Shown here: positions 36,031-45,006 of the stretch, piece by piece
How the letters are laid out: each line of letters begins with the position of its first letter
How positions within the stretch are numbered: the stretch's first letter is position 1
Assembly: GCA_965214055.1 (NCBI GenBank)
Contig: OZ243931.1
Coordinates: 2,914,001 to 2,978,000, forward strand
Direction: 5' to 3'
DNA: 64,000 nt
Source: WTGA01 sp965214055
GTDB taxonomy: Bacteria > Pseudomonadota > Gammaproteobacteria > Arenicellales > Poriferihabitantaceae
Made by a program: the position numbers and the translations under genes
Notes under the pieces: generated by a model
Told to the model about the DNA's origin: nothing
Seen by the model: the letters and a program-made list of their open reading frames with translations, nothing else
The model's database searches: none

Positions 36031-36978
36031 CTACGGTTGGCGCTGTCTCGCGATGAGACCCGATACCGTGGCGGCTATCCGGGCCGCCACCAGGGCTCCG
36101 CGCCCCCCGACATCGGCATCGGGCATCAACTCAACCAGGTTAAAACCGACAATCCTGGCCTTTCTGGCCACTTGCCGAAACAGCGCAATCACCTCCCAGT
36201 AGGAAAAACCCCCGGGTGCAGGTCCAATCACTGCAGGAACCATGGAGGGGTCCATGACATCAATGTCCAGGGCAATATAAACCCGGGCACCCGTCGGGAT
36301 CCTCTCAACCACCGCTTCCAACCCCTGCCCCGCCACCTGGTGCATGGGGAAGAACTTCACGCCCCAGTCCAGGGCATCCTCGATATCCCCCGGCCGGGCA
36401 CTGCCCAGCCCCCTTGCTCCGACCTGGATGATTTCTTCCACCCAGGGCATTTCCGAGGCCCGGCGCATATTGCTCGACAGGCCAAACCGCTCACCCTGCA
36501 CTTCATCTCGCCAGTCGGCATGGGCATCCAGCTGCAGGATGGTAACGGGACCGAAATTCTCATACGCCTGCAGTACCGGGATGGGAACGGAATCATCGCC
36601 CCCCAGTACCACCGGCACCGACCGGCTCTCCAGTACGCGGTGTATGGCCTCCCTGATCCGTTTCCGGTTGCCGGCGAAGTCGGATTCGCTGCAGGCCAGG
36701 TTCCCGCAATCCACGGCCCGACCGGCTTCACCCAGCAGGGGTCCCCCGAGATCAAAATCATGGTGCTGCAAAACCCCGGGCCAGCCAAGCGCCCTTCGTA
36801 TGGCCTCCGGCGCTCCGGCACAGTACGCCCCCACCGAGGCATAGGAGGTGGCCACCGGAACGCCCAGGACGGCAATATCCGCCCCATCGAGATGGTCCAC
36901 GGACCCGGCAGGAAAATCAGAAAATCCCCGCATCTGGCGACCGCCAAACAGGGTTTGCATATCGGGTTTGTCTTGCAT
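36031..36978 (-). CDS. ureohydrolase (agmatinase/arginase-like)
   Basis: A 315-residue arginase-fold enzyme that would hydrolyse a guanidino compound to urea plus an amine. Two metal motifs are normal: QLDAHADW (D-A-H-A-D) and ALDIDVMDP (D-x-D-x-x-D-P). The third, usually GGDHS, reads GGDDS (VVLGGDDSVPIP), with Asp replacing a manganese-ligand histidine. The start could be ATG 36978 or ATG 36960. Agmatinase is the closest recognised role, but the ligand change makes substrate assignment insecure. It is divergent from queG with about 105 bp between starts. Confidence 0.8.
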   Translation of the reverse strand: MQDKPDMQTLFGGRQMRGFSDFPAGSVDHLDGADIAVLGVPVATSYASVGAYCAGAPEAIRRALGWPGVLQHHDFDLGGPLLGEAGRAVDCGNLACSESDFAGNRKRIREAIHRVLESRSVPVVLGGDDSVPIPVLQAYENFGPVTILQLDAHADWRDEVQGERFGLSSNMRRASEMPWVEEIIQVGARGLGSARPGDIEDALDWGVKFFPMHQVAGQGLEAVVERIPTGARVYIALDIDVMDPSMVPAVIGPAPGGFSYWEVIALFRQVARKARIVGFNLVELMPDADVGGRGALVAARIAATVSGLIARQRQP

Positions 36979-37083
36979 TGGCCGGAAAATAAAATTTTGG
37001 AGTATATAGGGACTTCGCGTATGATTCTTGATATCTTCGCTAACCGGTTGGGCCGGGTGCTTTCGCAAACAGTGTTACCCACC

Positions 37084-38154
37084 ATGAATGATCATAACCT
37101 CAAAGACCTGGCTGGACAAATCCGGGCCTGGGGGCGGCAACTCGGTTTCGCTCATACCGCGGTCTCGGATGTGGACCTCTCCCGCTGTGAGACCAGGCTG
37201 GCAGAATGGCTGCGGTCAGGATTTCACGGGAAAATGGAGTACATGGCCCGACACGGGGTCAAAAGGACCCGCCCGGAGGAACTGGTTCCCGGCACACTGC
37301 GGGCCATCACGGTCAGGATGGACTATCTGGATCAACATTCCGCCTGTGCGGAAAAAATCCTGAACCAGCCGGAAAAAGCGTATATTTCCCGATACGCACT
37401 GGGCCGGGACTACCATAAGCTGATCCGAAAACGACTCCAGACCCTGGCAGACCGGATTTCCGGAGAGGTGGGGAAATTCGGCTATCGGGCATTTTGCGAC
37501 AGTGCCCCGGTAATGGAAAAGGCCCTGGCGGAAAAGTCCGGACAGGGATGGCAGGGCAAGCATACCAACATACTCAACCGGGAATCCGGGTCCTGGTTTT
37601 TCCTGGGCGAACTGTATACCGACCTTCCTCTTCCCGTGGACCCCCCGGTCACCCCGCATTGCGGCCGCTGCCAGGCCTGCATGGATATTTGCCCAACCAA
37701 CGCCATTGTCGCCCCGTACCGGCTCGATGCCAGACGCTGTATTTCCTATCTGACCATTGAGCTGAAAGGATCCATCCCCCCGGAATTCAGAAAACCCCTG
37801 GGCAACCGGATATTCGGTTGTGATGATTGCCAGCTCGTCTGTCCCTGGAACAAATATGCGAAATGGACGGATGAAGTGGATTTCCAGCCCAGGCACCAGC
37901 TTGATAACCGCAACCTGGTGGAATTGTTCCGATGGGAAGAGGATACCTTCCTGAAAAAGACGGAAGGGTCGGCCATCCGCAGAATCGGCCACATCCGCTG
38001 GTTGAGAAATATCGCCATCGCCCTTGGCAATGCACGGCACGAAACAGGCATCGTCCAGGCCCTGCGCACCCGGGCCGGACATTCATCGGAAATTGTCCGG
38101 GAATCCGTTGGCTGGGCACTGGAACAGCAACTGGCCAAGTCCCTGGAAAAATGA
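37084..38154 (+). CDS. queG: epoxyqueuosine reductase
   Basis: QueG reduces epoxyqueuosine to queuosine in tRNA, using cobalamin and two [4Fe-4S] clusters. With ATG 37084 the product has 356 residues. Cluster cysteines are CGRCQACMDICPTNAI, the following RRCISYLTIE and the second CDDCQLVCPWNKYA. The YISRYALGRDYHKLIRKRL segment and C-terminal HEAT-like tail (IRRIGHIRWLRNIAIALGNA) are also typical. The frame runs open far upstream through the opposing gene, but that part is a shadow. It is followed at 49 bp by an MFS gene. Confidence 0.95.
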   Translation: MNDHNLKDLAGQIRAWGRQLGFAHTAVSDVDLSRCETRLAEWLRSGFHGKMEYMARHGVKRTRPEELVPGTLRAITVRMDYLDQHSACAEKILNQPEKAYISRYALGRDYHKLIRKRLQTLADRISGEVGKFGYRAFCDSAPVMEKALAEKSGQGWQGKHTNILNRESGSWFFLGELYTDLPLPVDPPVTPHCGRCQACMDICPTNAIVAPYRLDARRCISYLTIELKGSIPPEFRKPLGNRIFGCDDCQLVCPWNKYAKWTDEVDFQPRHQLDNRNLVELFRWEEDTFLKKTEGSAIRRIGHIRWLRNIAIALGNARHETGIVQALRTRAGHSSEIVRESVGWALEQQLAKSLEK

Positions 38155-38203
38155 GGGGCTGCCCTGCGGTAATCAACCACCACCCCCAAAGCGGAAATTA
38201 ATC

Positions 38204-39472
38204 TTGTTTTCGATTTTCAAATCCATTTCTTCCCTGCTGCTCAGTTACGGGATGTTCCTGATGGCCGTTGGCCTGTTCTCCACTCTTTTGGGCATCCGTT
38301 CCTCCCTGGAAGGGTTTTCACCTCAGATAACCGGGCTGATCATGTCGGGGTACTTTGTCGGCCTGCTCATCGGCGCAAACTTTGCGGTCCGTTTCATGAT
38401 CCTGGGGGGGCATATCCGTGCCTTTGCCGTCTTCGCTTCCGTCATGTCCACCACCGCGCTGATACACATCATGCTGGTCGACCCCTTCGTCTGGTTCGCG
38501 CTGAGATTCCTGGCCGGATTCTGCATGGCCGGCCTGGTGATGGTGACGGAAAGCTGGCTCAACAATCGTGCCGACCCCGGCACCCGGGGACAGGTTTTTT
38601 CCTTTTACATGATTACCAACTATGCGGCCTCCGGGATGGGCCAGTTCCTGTTGCCCCTGGCCGACCCGGAAAGCTTTTACCTGTTCACGGTGGTATCCAT
38701 CATATTCTCGATTTCCATTGTGCCCATTTTGCTCACCCAGTCCAAGGCACCCATCCCGCCCAAAAGGTCCAGGGTCGACCTGCGAGCACTCTACCGGTTG
38801 TCTCCCGTGGGCATGCTGGGTGCCACCACCGCCGGTTTCATCAATTCAGGGTTTTACACGCTGGGGCCGGTCTATACCACCTCCAACGGGTTTTCCATTA
38901 CCCGGACATCCATCTTCATGTCCACCGCAATATTCAGCGGCCTGCTGCTGCAGTGGCCCCTCGGAAAAATTTCCGACCGGATTGACCGGCGTGTCGTACT
39001 CATCGGGATTTCGCTGGGGACCGCACTTGCCTGTGTCGGGTTTATCCTGCTTCCGGTCAGACAGCTCTATGTACTGTTCATCCTGACCAGCCTCTATGGC
39101 GCGTTCTCATTTGTGGTGTATTCCATCAGTGCTGCACATACCAATGACTTTGCGGACAAGAGATTTGCGGCCCAAACGGCAGGGGGGTTACTCGTTTCCT
39201 TTGGCGTGGGTGCGATTGTCGGTCCCATACTGACCTCTCAGGTCATGGGGCTGGCAGGCCCTTCCGGCCTGTTCCTGTCCAATGCCATCGCCGCCGCGCT
39301 ATTCAGCCTGTTTGCATTTTCACGGATCAAAGCCAGGGCCAGCACGCCGACAGCAGACAAATCCAGCTTTATTGTGATTTCCGCGTCCCAACCCATGAAC
39401 AAGGAACTGTATTCCTCGTTAAACCAGGATGAACGGAACCGCTCCGGGCAAACCCCGCCAACCGACGATTGA
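38204..39472 (+). CDS. MFS transporter
   Basis: A 12-helix major facilitator of 422 residues from TTG 38204. That TTG, preceded by CGGAA nine bases upstream, is the best start just before the first helix (SIFKSISSLLLSYGMFLMAV); earlier starts fall inside queG. There is a motif-like GKISDRIDRRVVLIG between helices 8 and 9, and RFLAGFCMAGLVMVTESWLN in helix 5, resembling the YcaD-type MFS group. No substrate can be inferred. The hydrophilic tail of about 50 residues after the last helix is unusual for length. Confidence 0.85.
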   Translation: MFSIFKSISSLLLSYGMFLMAVGLFSTLLGIRSSLEGFSPQITGLIMSGYFVGLLIGANFAVRFMILGGHIRAFAVFASVMSTTALIHIMLVDPFVWFALRFLAGFCMAGLVMVTESWLNNRADPGTRGQVFSFYMITNYAASGMGQFLLPLADPESFYLFTVVSIIFSISIVPILLTQSKAPIPPKRSRVDLRALYRLSPVGMLGATTAGFINSGFYTLGPVYTTSNGFSITRTSIFMSTAIFSGLLLQWPLGKISDRIDRRVVLIGISLGTALACVGFILLPVRQLYVLFILTSLYGAFSFVVYSISAAHTNDFADKRFAAQTAGGLLVSFGVGAIVGPILTSQVMGLAGPSGLFLSNAIAAALFSLFAFSRIKARASTPTADKSSFIVISASQPMNKELYSSLNQDERNRSGQTPPTDD

Positions 39473-39902
39473 GGCACCTCAACCGATGGTCATGTGCTGA
39501 GCGGCAATACGCTGGGAAATGACATCCGGGAACTTTGCCTTCGTTTTTGACGGTTCATCAGAGTGATCATGTCAACACTCCTGCTGCCAGATGCCCATCC
39601 GAAAGACAGAATATTCAATGTGGATTGTTTCCGCATTGGCCGGGAGATCGAACCGGACACCGTTGAATACAGATTTTACCTTCCAGCAGGACTCACCGTA
39701 TTGCTCGTATGACCGATTTCTCGGCCTGCCCTCCTGGTTTTCCGGTACTGCCGGGTGAACTGCTCTGGGGTGAAAACAGACCCTCGACCATGATCCAGAT
39801 GGGGAGATACTATACGGGAAAGGTTACAATTCCAGGAAAAACCTCTATCGTACAACCCTGATATACAACCTGAAAATAATATCTTATTCAGTTGAAAAAC
39901 CA
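39473..39902. other. intergenic, with a possible short coding remnant
   Basis: 430 bp between the MFS gene and the glycosylase gene. Inside it a 48-codon plus-strand frame at 39569-39712 looks protein-like. The rest has no feature I can name. An AT-rich stretch before 39903 is the likely promoter of the glycosylase gene. Confidence 0.3.
39569..39712 (+). CDS. small unrecognised ORF or gene remnant, 47 aa
   Basis: ATG 39569 to TGA 39712 encodes a 47-residue peptide starting MSTLLLPDAHPKDRIFNVD and ending LPAGLTVLLV. Codon choice and the amphipathic pattern look coding, and it lacks an obvious start-site motif. It could be a small protein or a leftover of a longer gene. I do not recognise the family. 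Confidence 0.3.
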   Translation: MSTLLLPDAHPKDRIFNVDCFRIGREIEPDTVEYRFYLPAGLTVLLV

Positions 39903-40400
39903 ATGAAAATACCGATAAAACAGGGACTGAACCCCGTTGTCGATGACAATTCCCGTATCCTGATTCTGGGTTCCCTGCCGGGCGACGCCTCATTGAAATC
40001 GCGGGAATATTACGCATACCCCCAAAATCAATTCTGGAACATCCTGTCCTCCATCTACCAGGAATCCATCAGCGTGGATTACGAATCGAAACGGGCGTTT
40101 CTCCGCAAGCACGGAATCGCTTTATGGGATGTGCTCAAAGAGGCCGAACGGAAAGGAAGTCTCGATTCGAATATCCGGTCTCCGGTCGTCAACGACCTCA
40201 AGGAGTTTATCCGCAAGCATCCGCAAATCAGGGCGATCGGATTGAACGGAAGAAAAGCCTGGGAAAAGTTCAACAAGCATTGCATTTTCAAGGCAGGCGA
40301 TATGCATGTGCGCTACCTTCCGTCCTCAAGTTCCATGCACACGAAGCCACTCCCGGAAAAAGTTCAGGCGTGGCAGGATTTCCTGAAACCGGTCATGTAG
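39903..40400 (+). CDS. DNA-deoxyinosine glycosylase (UDG superfamily)
   Basis: A 165-residue hypoxanthine-DNA glycosylase of the UDG superfamily, family 6. The N-terminal motif ILILGSLPGDASLKSREYYAYPQNQFW (about residues 19-45) contains the L-G-S-x-P-G and the Asn/Phe of the active site, and SSSSMHTKP (about 140-148) is the late DNA-intercalation motif. It removes hypoxanthine arising from adenine deamination. The length is typical. It has its own promoter region upstream. Confidence 0.88.
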   Translation: MKIPIKQGLNPVVDDNSRILILGSLPGDASLKSREYYAYPQNQFWNILSSIYQESISVDYESKRAFLRKHGIALWDVLKEAERKGSLDSNIRSPVVNDLKEFIRKHPQIRAIGLNGRKAWEKFNKHCIFKAGDMHVRYLPSSSSMHTKPLPEKVQAWQDFLKPVM

Positions 40401-40706
40401 CGGGATCGGAAACTCCGGTTTTTCAATCCGCTGGATTGTGCATGAAGGGCCAGGAACCCTTCCCCTCGCTACAACTCCCGACCCATCTCCACCCGCTTAT
40501 CCCGCACAGGGGGAGTCGGGTGTTTTTCCGCAAGAGGCCCCAACCACGGCCACCGAATTCCTGGAGCAGTGCCGCAAACCCGGCATTTCCGTGGCGCAAC
40601 GTAAGTCAGTGACCTCCCCGCCGGTTTGGAATATCCGACTGCGCTCTACAAAGATCGGTTTGTGTAACCGCGCAAGGAGGCGCTGAAACGGAGCCATTCA
40701 ATCCAA
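40401..40706. other. intergenic, no recognised feature
   Basis: 306 bp between the convergent glycosylase and MFS genes. The plus-strand frame at 40438-40686 is proline-rich and lacks domain likeness, so I treat it as noise. No clear terminator hairpin followed by a T-run is visible. Confidence 0.3.
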
Positions 40707-41945
40707 TCAATCATTCCCTGTTTTTTTCAGAGCTTTCGGAATGAAACAGGCAAGGACCCCCACCCCCACAATCCCGATGAGGAGCATTTCCCGCAATACC
40801 AGGGAAAGACTCCCCCAGTCCAGGGGGTTTTCGCCATCGATGGTTTGCGACAGGACCCAGAGCATGCCGGAAAATGCCAGGCGTGAACATAAACTCTGAA
40901 TCGACAGATAGGTGGCGCGAAGATGGCTCTCCACCCTCGGTGCAATGACCGCATTCACCGGGGCATAGATCACGGACATGGGGAAATTTCGAAAAAACAG
41001 TGCTGCCAGCATCATCCCCGACAACATCACGGCAAAGGAACCGATAATCAATATCTGGATCAGGAATGCGCAAAACAGCAGCGCTTTCAGTCCCAGCCGG
41101 TTGTTCAGGCGAACACTGTACGCCGCCCCGATTACCCCGCCGAACATGGACACCGCAATCACCATGCCTGAAACCAGTGGAGAACTGTTGGGTACGATCC
41201 AGTGCAGGTCCAGCAATTTGATGTAGGGCTGATAAAACTCAAAGGCCGCATGTTCCAGGCAGTACATCAGGACCATCGCGACAAACAGCCAGGCCAGAAC
41301 CGTATCGGACAGTTTCTTCAGGCACTCTGTGATGGTCTTGAGAATGGGCCCGGTTTCCGGTTCTCCCGTTCTCCGGCCATCCGGTTCGCTGAACCGGTAA
41401 ACCAGGAAAATCATCCACAAGGCACCGACAAGCGACAGAACATAGGCCAGACGCAGGTCGTAAGACCCCAGGATTCCACCCGCGATGGAGGCAATGGTCA
41501 GCGATGCAAACCCGTATTTTTGTGCTTTGGCTTCGAGGGATTCATATTCCCTTTCCCTGCCCAGACCCCGTAGCGAATCATACAGGAAAGACGTGTCGGT
41601 CCCCGACATCATCGCCACGCCCTGGGCAAGAAAGAACTGGCCCAGGGCCAGGGAATAAAACCCACTGGCATACAGGAAAACCAGGTAGGCCAGGGCCAGT
41701 GAAAAACCGGAAAGAAACAGGGTGATTCTGCGCCCGACCCGGTCGGAAAAATACCCCGAAGGAACTTCCCAGGCACACACGGACAGGTAATAGATGGCCC
41801 CCAGCTGCATGGCCTCGGCGAGGGAGACAAACTGGTTGAAATACAGAAAGAAAACAGGCAACCAGCCCATGAGATTGGCGGCACTGTAAAACCAGGGATA
41901 CAGGCGTATATTGTTGTTCAGGGCTTGAGACACCGTACAACGCAT
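40707..41945 (-). CDS. MFS transporter
   Basis: A 12-helix major facilitator of 412 residues from ATG 41945 (a TTG at 41969 would add eight residues). The motif-A loop is SGYFSDRVGRRITLFLSG (about residues 63-80), and the middle loop carries an FSEPDGRR-type hydrophilic stretch. The substrate is unknown. Its stop at 40707 is convergent with the glycosylase gene. Its first 20 codons are copied in a degenerate duplicate near 43150-43240, so the start region has been part of a local duplication. A 2-hydroxyacid dehydrogenase gene lies 57 bp upstream. Confidence 0.85.
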   Translation of the reverse strand: MRCTVSQALNNNIRLYPWFYSAANLMGWLPVFFLYFNQFVSLAEAMQLGAIYYLSVCAWEVPSGYFSDRVGRRITLFLSGFSLALAYLVFLYASGFYSLALGQFFLAQGVAMMSGTDTSFLYDSLRGLGREREYESLEAKAQKYGFASLTIASIAGGILGSYDLRLAYVLSLVGALWMIFLVYRFSEPDGRRTGEPETGPILKTITECLKKLSDTVLAWLFVAMVLMYCLEHAAFEFYQPYIKLLDLHWIVPNSSPLVSGMVIAVSMFGGVIGAAYSVRLNNRLGLKALLFCAFLIQILIIGSFAVMLSGMMLAALFFRNFPMSVIYAPVNAVIAPRVESHLRATYLSIQSLCSRLAFSGMLWVLSQTIDGENPLDWGSLSLVLREMLLIGIVGVGVLACFIPKALKKTGND

Positions 41946-42002
41946 GGTCTGGGATGGGTTCTGAGGCAAGCGGGATCATTCACTTCGGTTCCCCTGCCTG
42001 AC

Positions 42003-42935
42003 TCAGTACCCGGATTTTCGGTCCACCTGGTTGAGCACAGGCTGCCCGCGGATCAATCGAACGTAGTTTTCCTGCACCACCGACAGACCACTGTCCAGGT
42101 GCCATCCGGAAACATGGGGGGTAATGGTGACTTTCCCGTGGAGCCACAACGGATCGTCTTTGGCAAGGGGTTCCTCCTGGAAAACATCCAGCACCGCGTG
42201 GCCAAGATACCCCGAATCCAGGGCGGTCATCAGGTCCCGTTCGTTGATCAGTGATCCACGGCCCACATTCACCAGCATGGATCCCGGTTTCATCTCCCTG
42301 AACCGGTCCAGATCAAACAGGTGCCAGGTCTCCCGGGTGGAAGGCAGGATGCAGATCACATAGTCCGACAACCCCAGCACATTTCCCAGTTCCCCTTCCC
42401 CATGCCGACAGTCAATGCCTGCCATCTGTTTGAGGGTCCGGCTCCAGCCAACCACCGAAAAACCCAGCGCCTGGAACGTGTTCGCGATCGTCCCGCCAAT
42501 ATTACCGAGCCCCAACACCCCCACCTTGATCCTGCGGATATTGACCGGTGGTTTCTGCCGCCACCTGCACTTTTCCTGGTTCAGCCGAAAGAACGCGATA
42601 TTTTGCATGTCATTCAACACATAACCGACACAAAAGCGGGCCATTTCCAATGCCACCTCTTCGGCCTTGACCCGCGCAATCCGGACATCAGGATGGAGGT
42701 CCGGGGCGCTCACCATCGTTTCCACGCCGGCACCCAGCTTCTGTACCAACTGCAGATTCGGCAATTCCCCGGCCAGCCCGGGCCGCAATCGGTCACAGGC
42801 CAGCATCAGAATGTCGGAAGGGTTTCCAAACCGGGGATAAAACCGGATTTTTTCCCGCGGGAGATCATGCAGGATATCCAGTACCTGCTGGTTGCTCATC
42901 CAGTTCTGGGCCTGTATATCAACAAGAATGGTCAT
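42003..42935 (-). CDS. D-2-hydroxyacid dehydrogenase (NAD(P)-dependent, GhrA-like)
   Basis: A 310-residue D-isomer-specific 2-hydroxyacid dehydrogenase. It has GLGNIGGTIANTFQALGF (NAD motif), NVGRGSLINERDLMTAL with the catalytic Arg, DVFQEEPLAKDDPLW with the Glu and TPHVSGWH with the catalytic His. ATG 42935 is preceded by a suitable purine-rich stretch. Likely substrates are glyoxylate, hydroxypyruvate or a branched 2-keto acid. Its 3' end together with the 5' end of the downstream MFS gene is duplicated in degenerate form at 43145-43495. Confidence 0.9.
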   Translation of the reverse strand: MTILVDIQAQNWMSNQQVLDILHDLPREKIRFYPRFGNPSDILMLACDRLRPGLAGELPNLQLVQKLGAGVETMVSAPDLHPDVRIARVKAEEVALEMARFCVGYVLNDMQNIAFFRLNQEKCRWRQKPPVNIRRIKVGVLGLGNIGGTIANTFQALGFSVVGWSRTLKQMAGIDCRHGEGELGNVLGLSDYVICILPSTRETWHLFDLDRFREMKPGSMLVNVGRGSLINERDLMTALDSGYLGHAVLDVFQEEPLAKDDPLWLHGKVTITPHVSGWHLDSGLSVVQENYVRLIRGQPVLNQVDRKSGY

Positions 42936-43144
42936 ATCCTGTCCACCAAAAAGTTCATGCCGTCAAATAGAAGGCCCCAACCGCAGAACCCCTTTTCCCC
43001 AGTATAATCTCCCTGCTCCATCGTGTCCGCCGGTTTCTGTCCTGATAACGGCTCCACCAACAGTTTCCCCCCCCCATAACCAGTTCGCGATCAGTCTGAA
43101 TATATCCGAGTGAGAGGGGCGTGGAAACACCCCCTCTTACTCGG

Positions 43145-43495
43145 ACCACGGCAAAACCATGGTAACAGGCGTATGTTGCTGTTCAGGGCTTGAGGCACCG
43201 TACAGCGTATGGTCAGGGATGGGTTCCGGGGCAAGCGGGGATATTCACTTCGGGTCCTGGGCCAAACCCAGCACCCGGATTTTTGGTCCACCTGGTTGAG
43301 CAAGGGTACCCGCGGCTCAAACGAACGTAGTTTTCCTGCACCACCGCCAGACCGCCCTGCTGATGCCATCCGCAAACATGCGGGGAATGGTGCCTTTCCC
43401 GTGACTCCACAACGCATCGTTTTTGGCAAGGGCTCATTCTGGAAAATATCCAACACCGCGCGGCCCGGACATCCCGAGTCCATTGGCAACCTGAT
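43145..43495 (-). pseudogene. degenerate partial duplication of the hydroxyacid dehydrogenase 3' end and MFS 5' end
   Basis: About 350 bp that align, with roughly 80-90% identity by eye, to 41881-42245. On the minus strand they read AVLDIFQNEPLPK, then the dehydrogenase tail LLNQVDQKSG, then MRCTVPQALNSNIRLLPWF-like, the beginning of the MFS protein. Frames are broken by small indels, so neither part can work. It is a direct-repeat copy of the gene junction, oriented like the original, 1.25 kb upstream of it. Confidence 0.85.
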
Positions 43496-43767
43496 CACCG
43501 TGTTGACAAAGATTCCGGCTGGGAGGCGGATGGACGCATGGATGACCCCTCAACCAGATGTTTCAGGATCATTTCCCGTTTGGTTGTATTCAGTGCAAAG
43601 TGCCTGTGCAGGAAGTTTTGCAAACCTCGCCCAGTTTCCAATACTATTTGAAATGCACGGCAAGGGAACACATAATCGCTGATATTACAGAACGACCGAA
43701 CTCGTGCTTATGATTCCCAGTTTCCCGGAAAACCGCCAGGCACGGAGGATTGAATAAAAATACTTCC
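43496..43767. other. intergenic upstream of the outer-membrane protein gene
   Basis: 272 bp with no convincing gene, between the duplicated fragment and the barrel protein. The part just before the gene contains CGGAGGA, which is a ribosome-binding site, and AT-rich stretches such as AACACATAATCGCTGATATT that could hold the promoter. Confidence 0.35.
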
Positions 43768-44604
43768 ATGAACCAGAAAAAACGATACCTGACTTTTTCA
43801 ACGGCCACTGCCATGGCCCTGTCCCTGATTCTGGCACTCGCGCCCAATGCTCATGCCACAGACTTGAAATGGTATGTCGGCGCGAAATTGCCGATCATGT
43901 TCATTGATGACACGGAGTCAAAAACCGCCGGGACCGCTGACAATGTGCTCTCCACCCGCCCGGATGCCCCCCGCTCCCGGATTCCGTACTCGACGGAAGC
44001 CATTGTGGAATACGACGCGGGATTCCGGTTGAGCGGGATTCTGGGGTACCAGGTCACCCCGAATATTCGGGTCGAAGGCGAATTGTTTTACGGCAAGGCC
44101 AAGGTCGACAAGCTGACCTACCAGGGAGTTACCGCGGGATTCTTTATTCAGGCACCCATTGACGGCAACGGCTCTGGCTCGCCCACACAGTTGGGCGCCA
44201 TGGCCAATGTTTGGTATGACTTCAATTCGGCATCAAAATGGACCCCCTATGCGGGTCTCGGCCTTGGTTTTATCCGGGTGGATCTCGCCAATCTGAAATA
44301 TGACGAAAATGCTGTCGCACAGACGATTGTAGACTTCTTTGCAAGAGCACAGGGTCGGACGCTGCCACCGCTGGACCCTGGGTTCATACCAGGACTCTCC
44401 AAGGACACCGACACGGCATTCGCCTGGCAGTTCGGTGCCGGGGTGGGCTACGAGTTGAGCGATACCTTGACCCTGGATCTGGGTTACCGCTACCAGAATA
44501 CCGATACCCTGAAATTCAAAGGCGAGAATGCAACGGGCACTGTCGTTTCGGAGCAAAAATTGAAGGTCCACCTTTTGGAAGTCGGCATCCGATACCGTTT
44601 CTAA
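43768..44604 (+). CDS. outer-membrane beta-barrel protein (OmpW/OmpA-like fold)
   Basis: A 278-residue exported protein. The signal peptide runs to about residue 30 (LSLILALAPNAHA, then TDLKW). The rest shows alternating aromatic/hydrophobic beta strands such as TPYAGLGLGFIRVDLANL, TLTLDLGYRYQNTDTL and the C-terminal strand ending in RYRF, where the final Phe is the BamA recognition mark. I started at ATG 43768, with CGGAGGA upstream but 18 bases away; a TTG at 43750 abuts that site. No ligand specificity can be named. It is convergent with the RND permease gene. Confidence 0.82.
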   Translation: MNQKKRYLTFSTATAMALSLILALAPNAHATDLKWYVGAKLPIMFIDDTESKTAGTADNVLSTRPDAPRSRIPYSTEAIVEYDAGFRLSGILGYQVTPNIRVEGELFYGKAKVDKLTYQGVTAGFFIQAPIDGNGSGSPTQLGAMANVWYDFNSASKWTPYAGLGLGFIRVDLANLKYDENAVAQTIVDFFARAQGRTLPPLDPGFIPGLSKDTDTAFAWQFGAGVGYELSDTLTLDLGYRYQNTDTLKFKGENATGTVVSEQKLKVHLLEVGIRYRF

Positions 44605-45006
44605 ACCGGGCTCCCAGGAAAAGCAAAGGCGTTTCGAATCGGTGATCGGTTTCGGCCCCCGATCTTGTTTGTCACGATGAACCAGGGATAACCTGACGCC
44701 TTTCGTCATCGGACAGGGGTAACATGGCCATTGTCCGTATTGAACACACCGAGATACTTCACCATCGCCTGCCCAATGATAACCTGTTCACCCGGCGATC
44801 AATTTAAACGGTACAGCGAGCACCATCCTTCAACGTGACACGAGGGTCCAAAAGTGGAAGCAGGAAGAGCACCGGACCACAGGCGGTCCACCAGTCTGCC
44901 TGAAATCCTTGAACCGGCCGCTTTCATCATCCTGAACCCTGCCCGAGACACTGGCCGGGACAGCGAATACCCTGCACCGGACAAACCGTGAAAAACCGAC
45001 CAACCA
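44605..45006. other. intergenic between convergent genes
   Basis: 402 bp separating the barrel-protein stop from the RND permease stop. A minus-strand frame near 44710-44800 reads EQVIIGQAMVKYLGVFNTDNG, faintly like the end of an aspartyl protease-type or retropepsin-like protein, but it is very short and I give it low weight. No other feature is seen. A palindromic stretch ATCGGTGATCGG at about 44638 could form part of a terminator. Confidence 0.3.

Noticed and set aside
36037..37083. A very long plus-strand frame upstream of queG
   Set aside because: It lies opposite the agmatinase-like gene, which has clear metal motifs; this part has no domain and is a shadow of the high-GC coding strand.
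38024..38203. Possible early start of the MFS gene inside queG
   Set aside because: The segment overlaps queG, is Pro/Lys-rich and lacks any family likeness; TTG 38204 begins right at the first helix.
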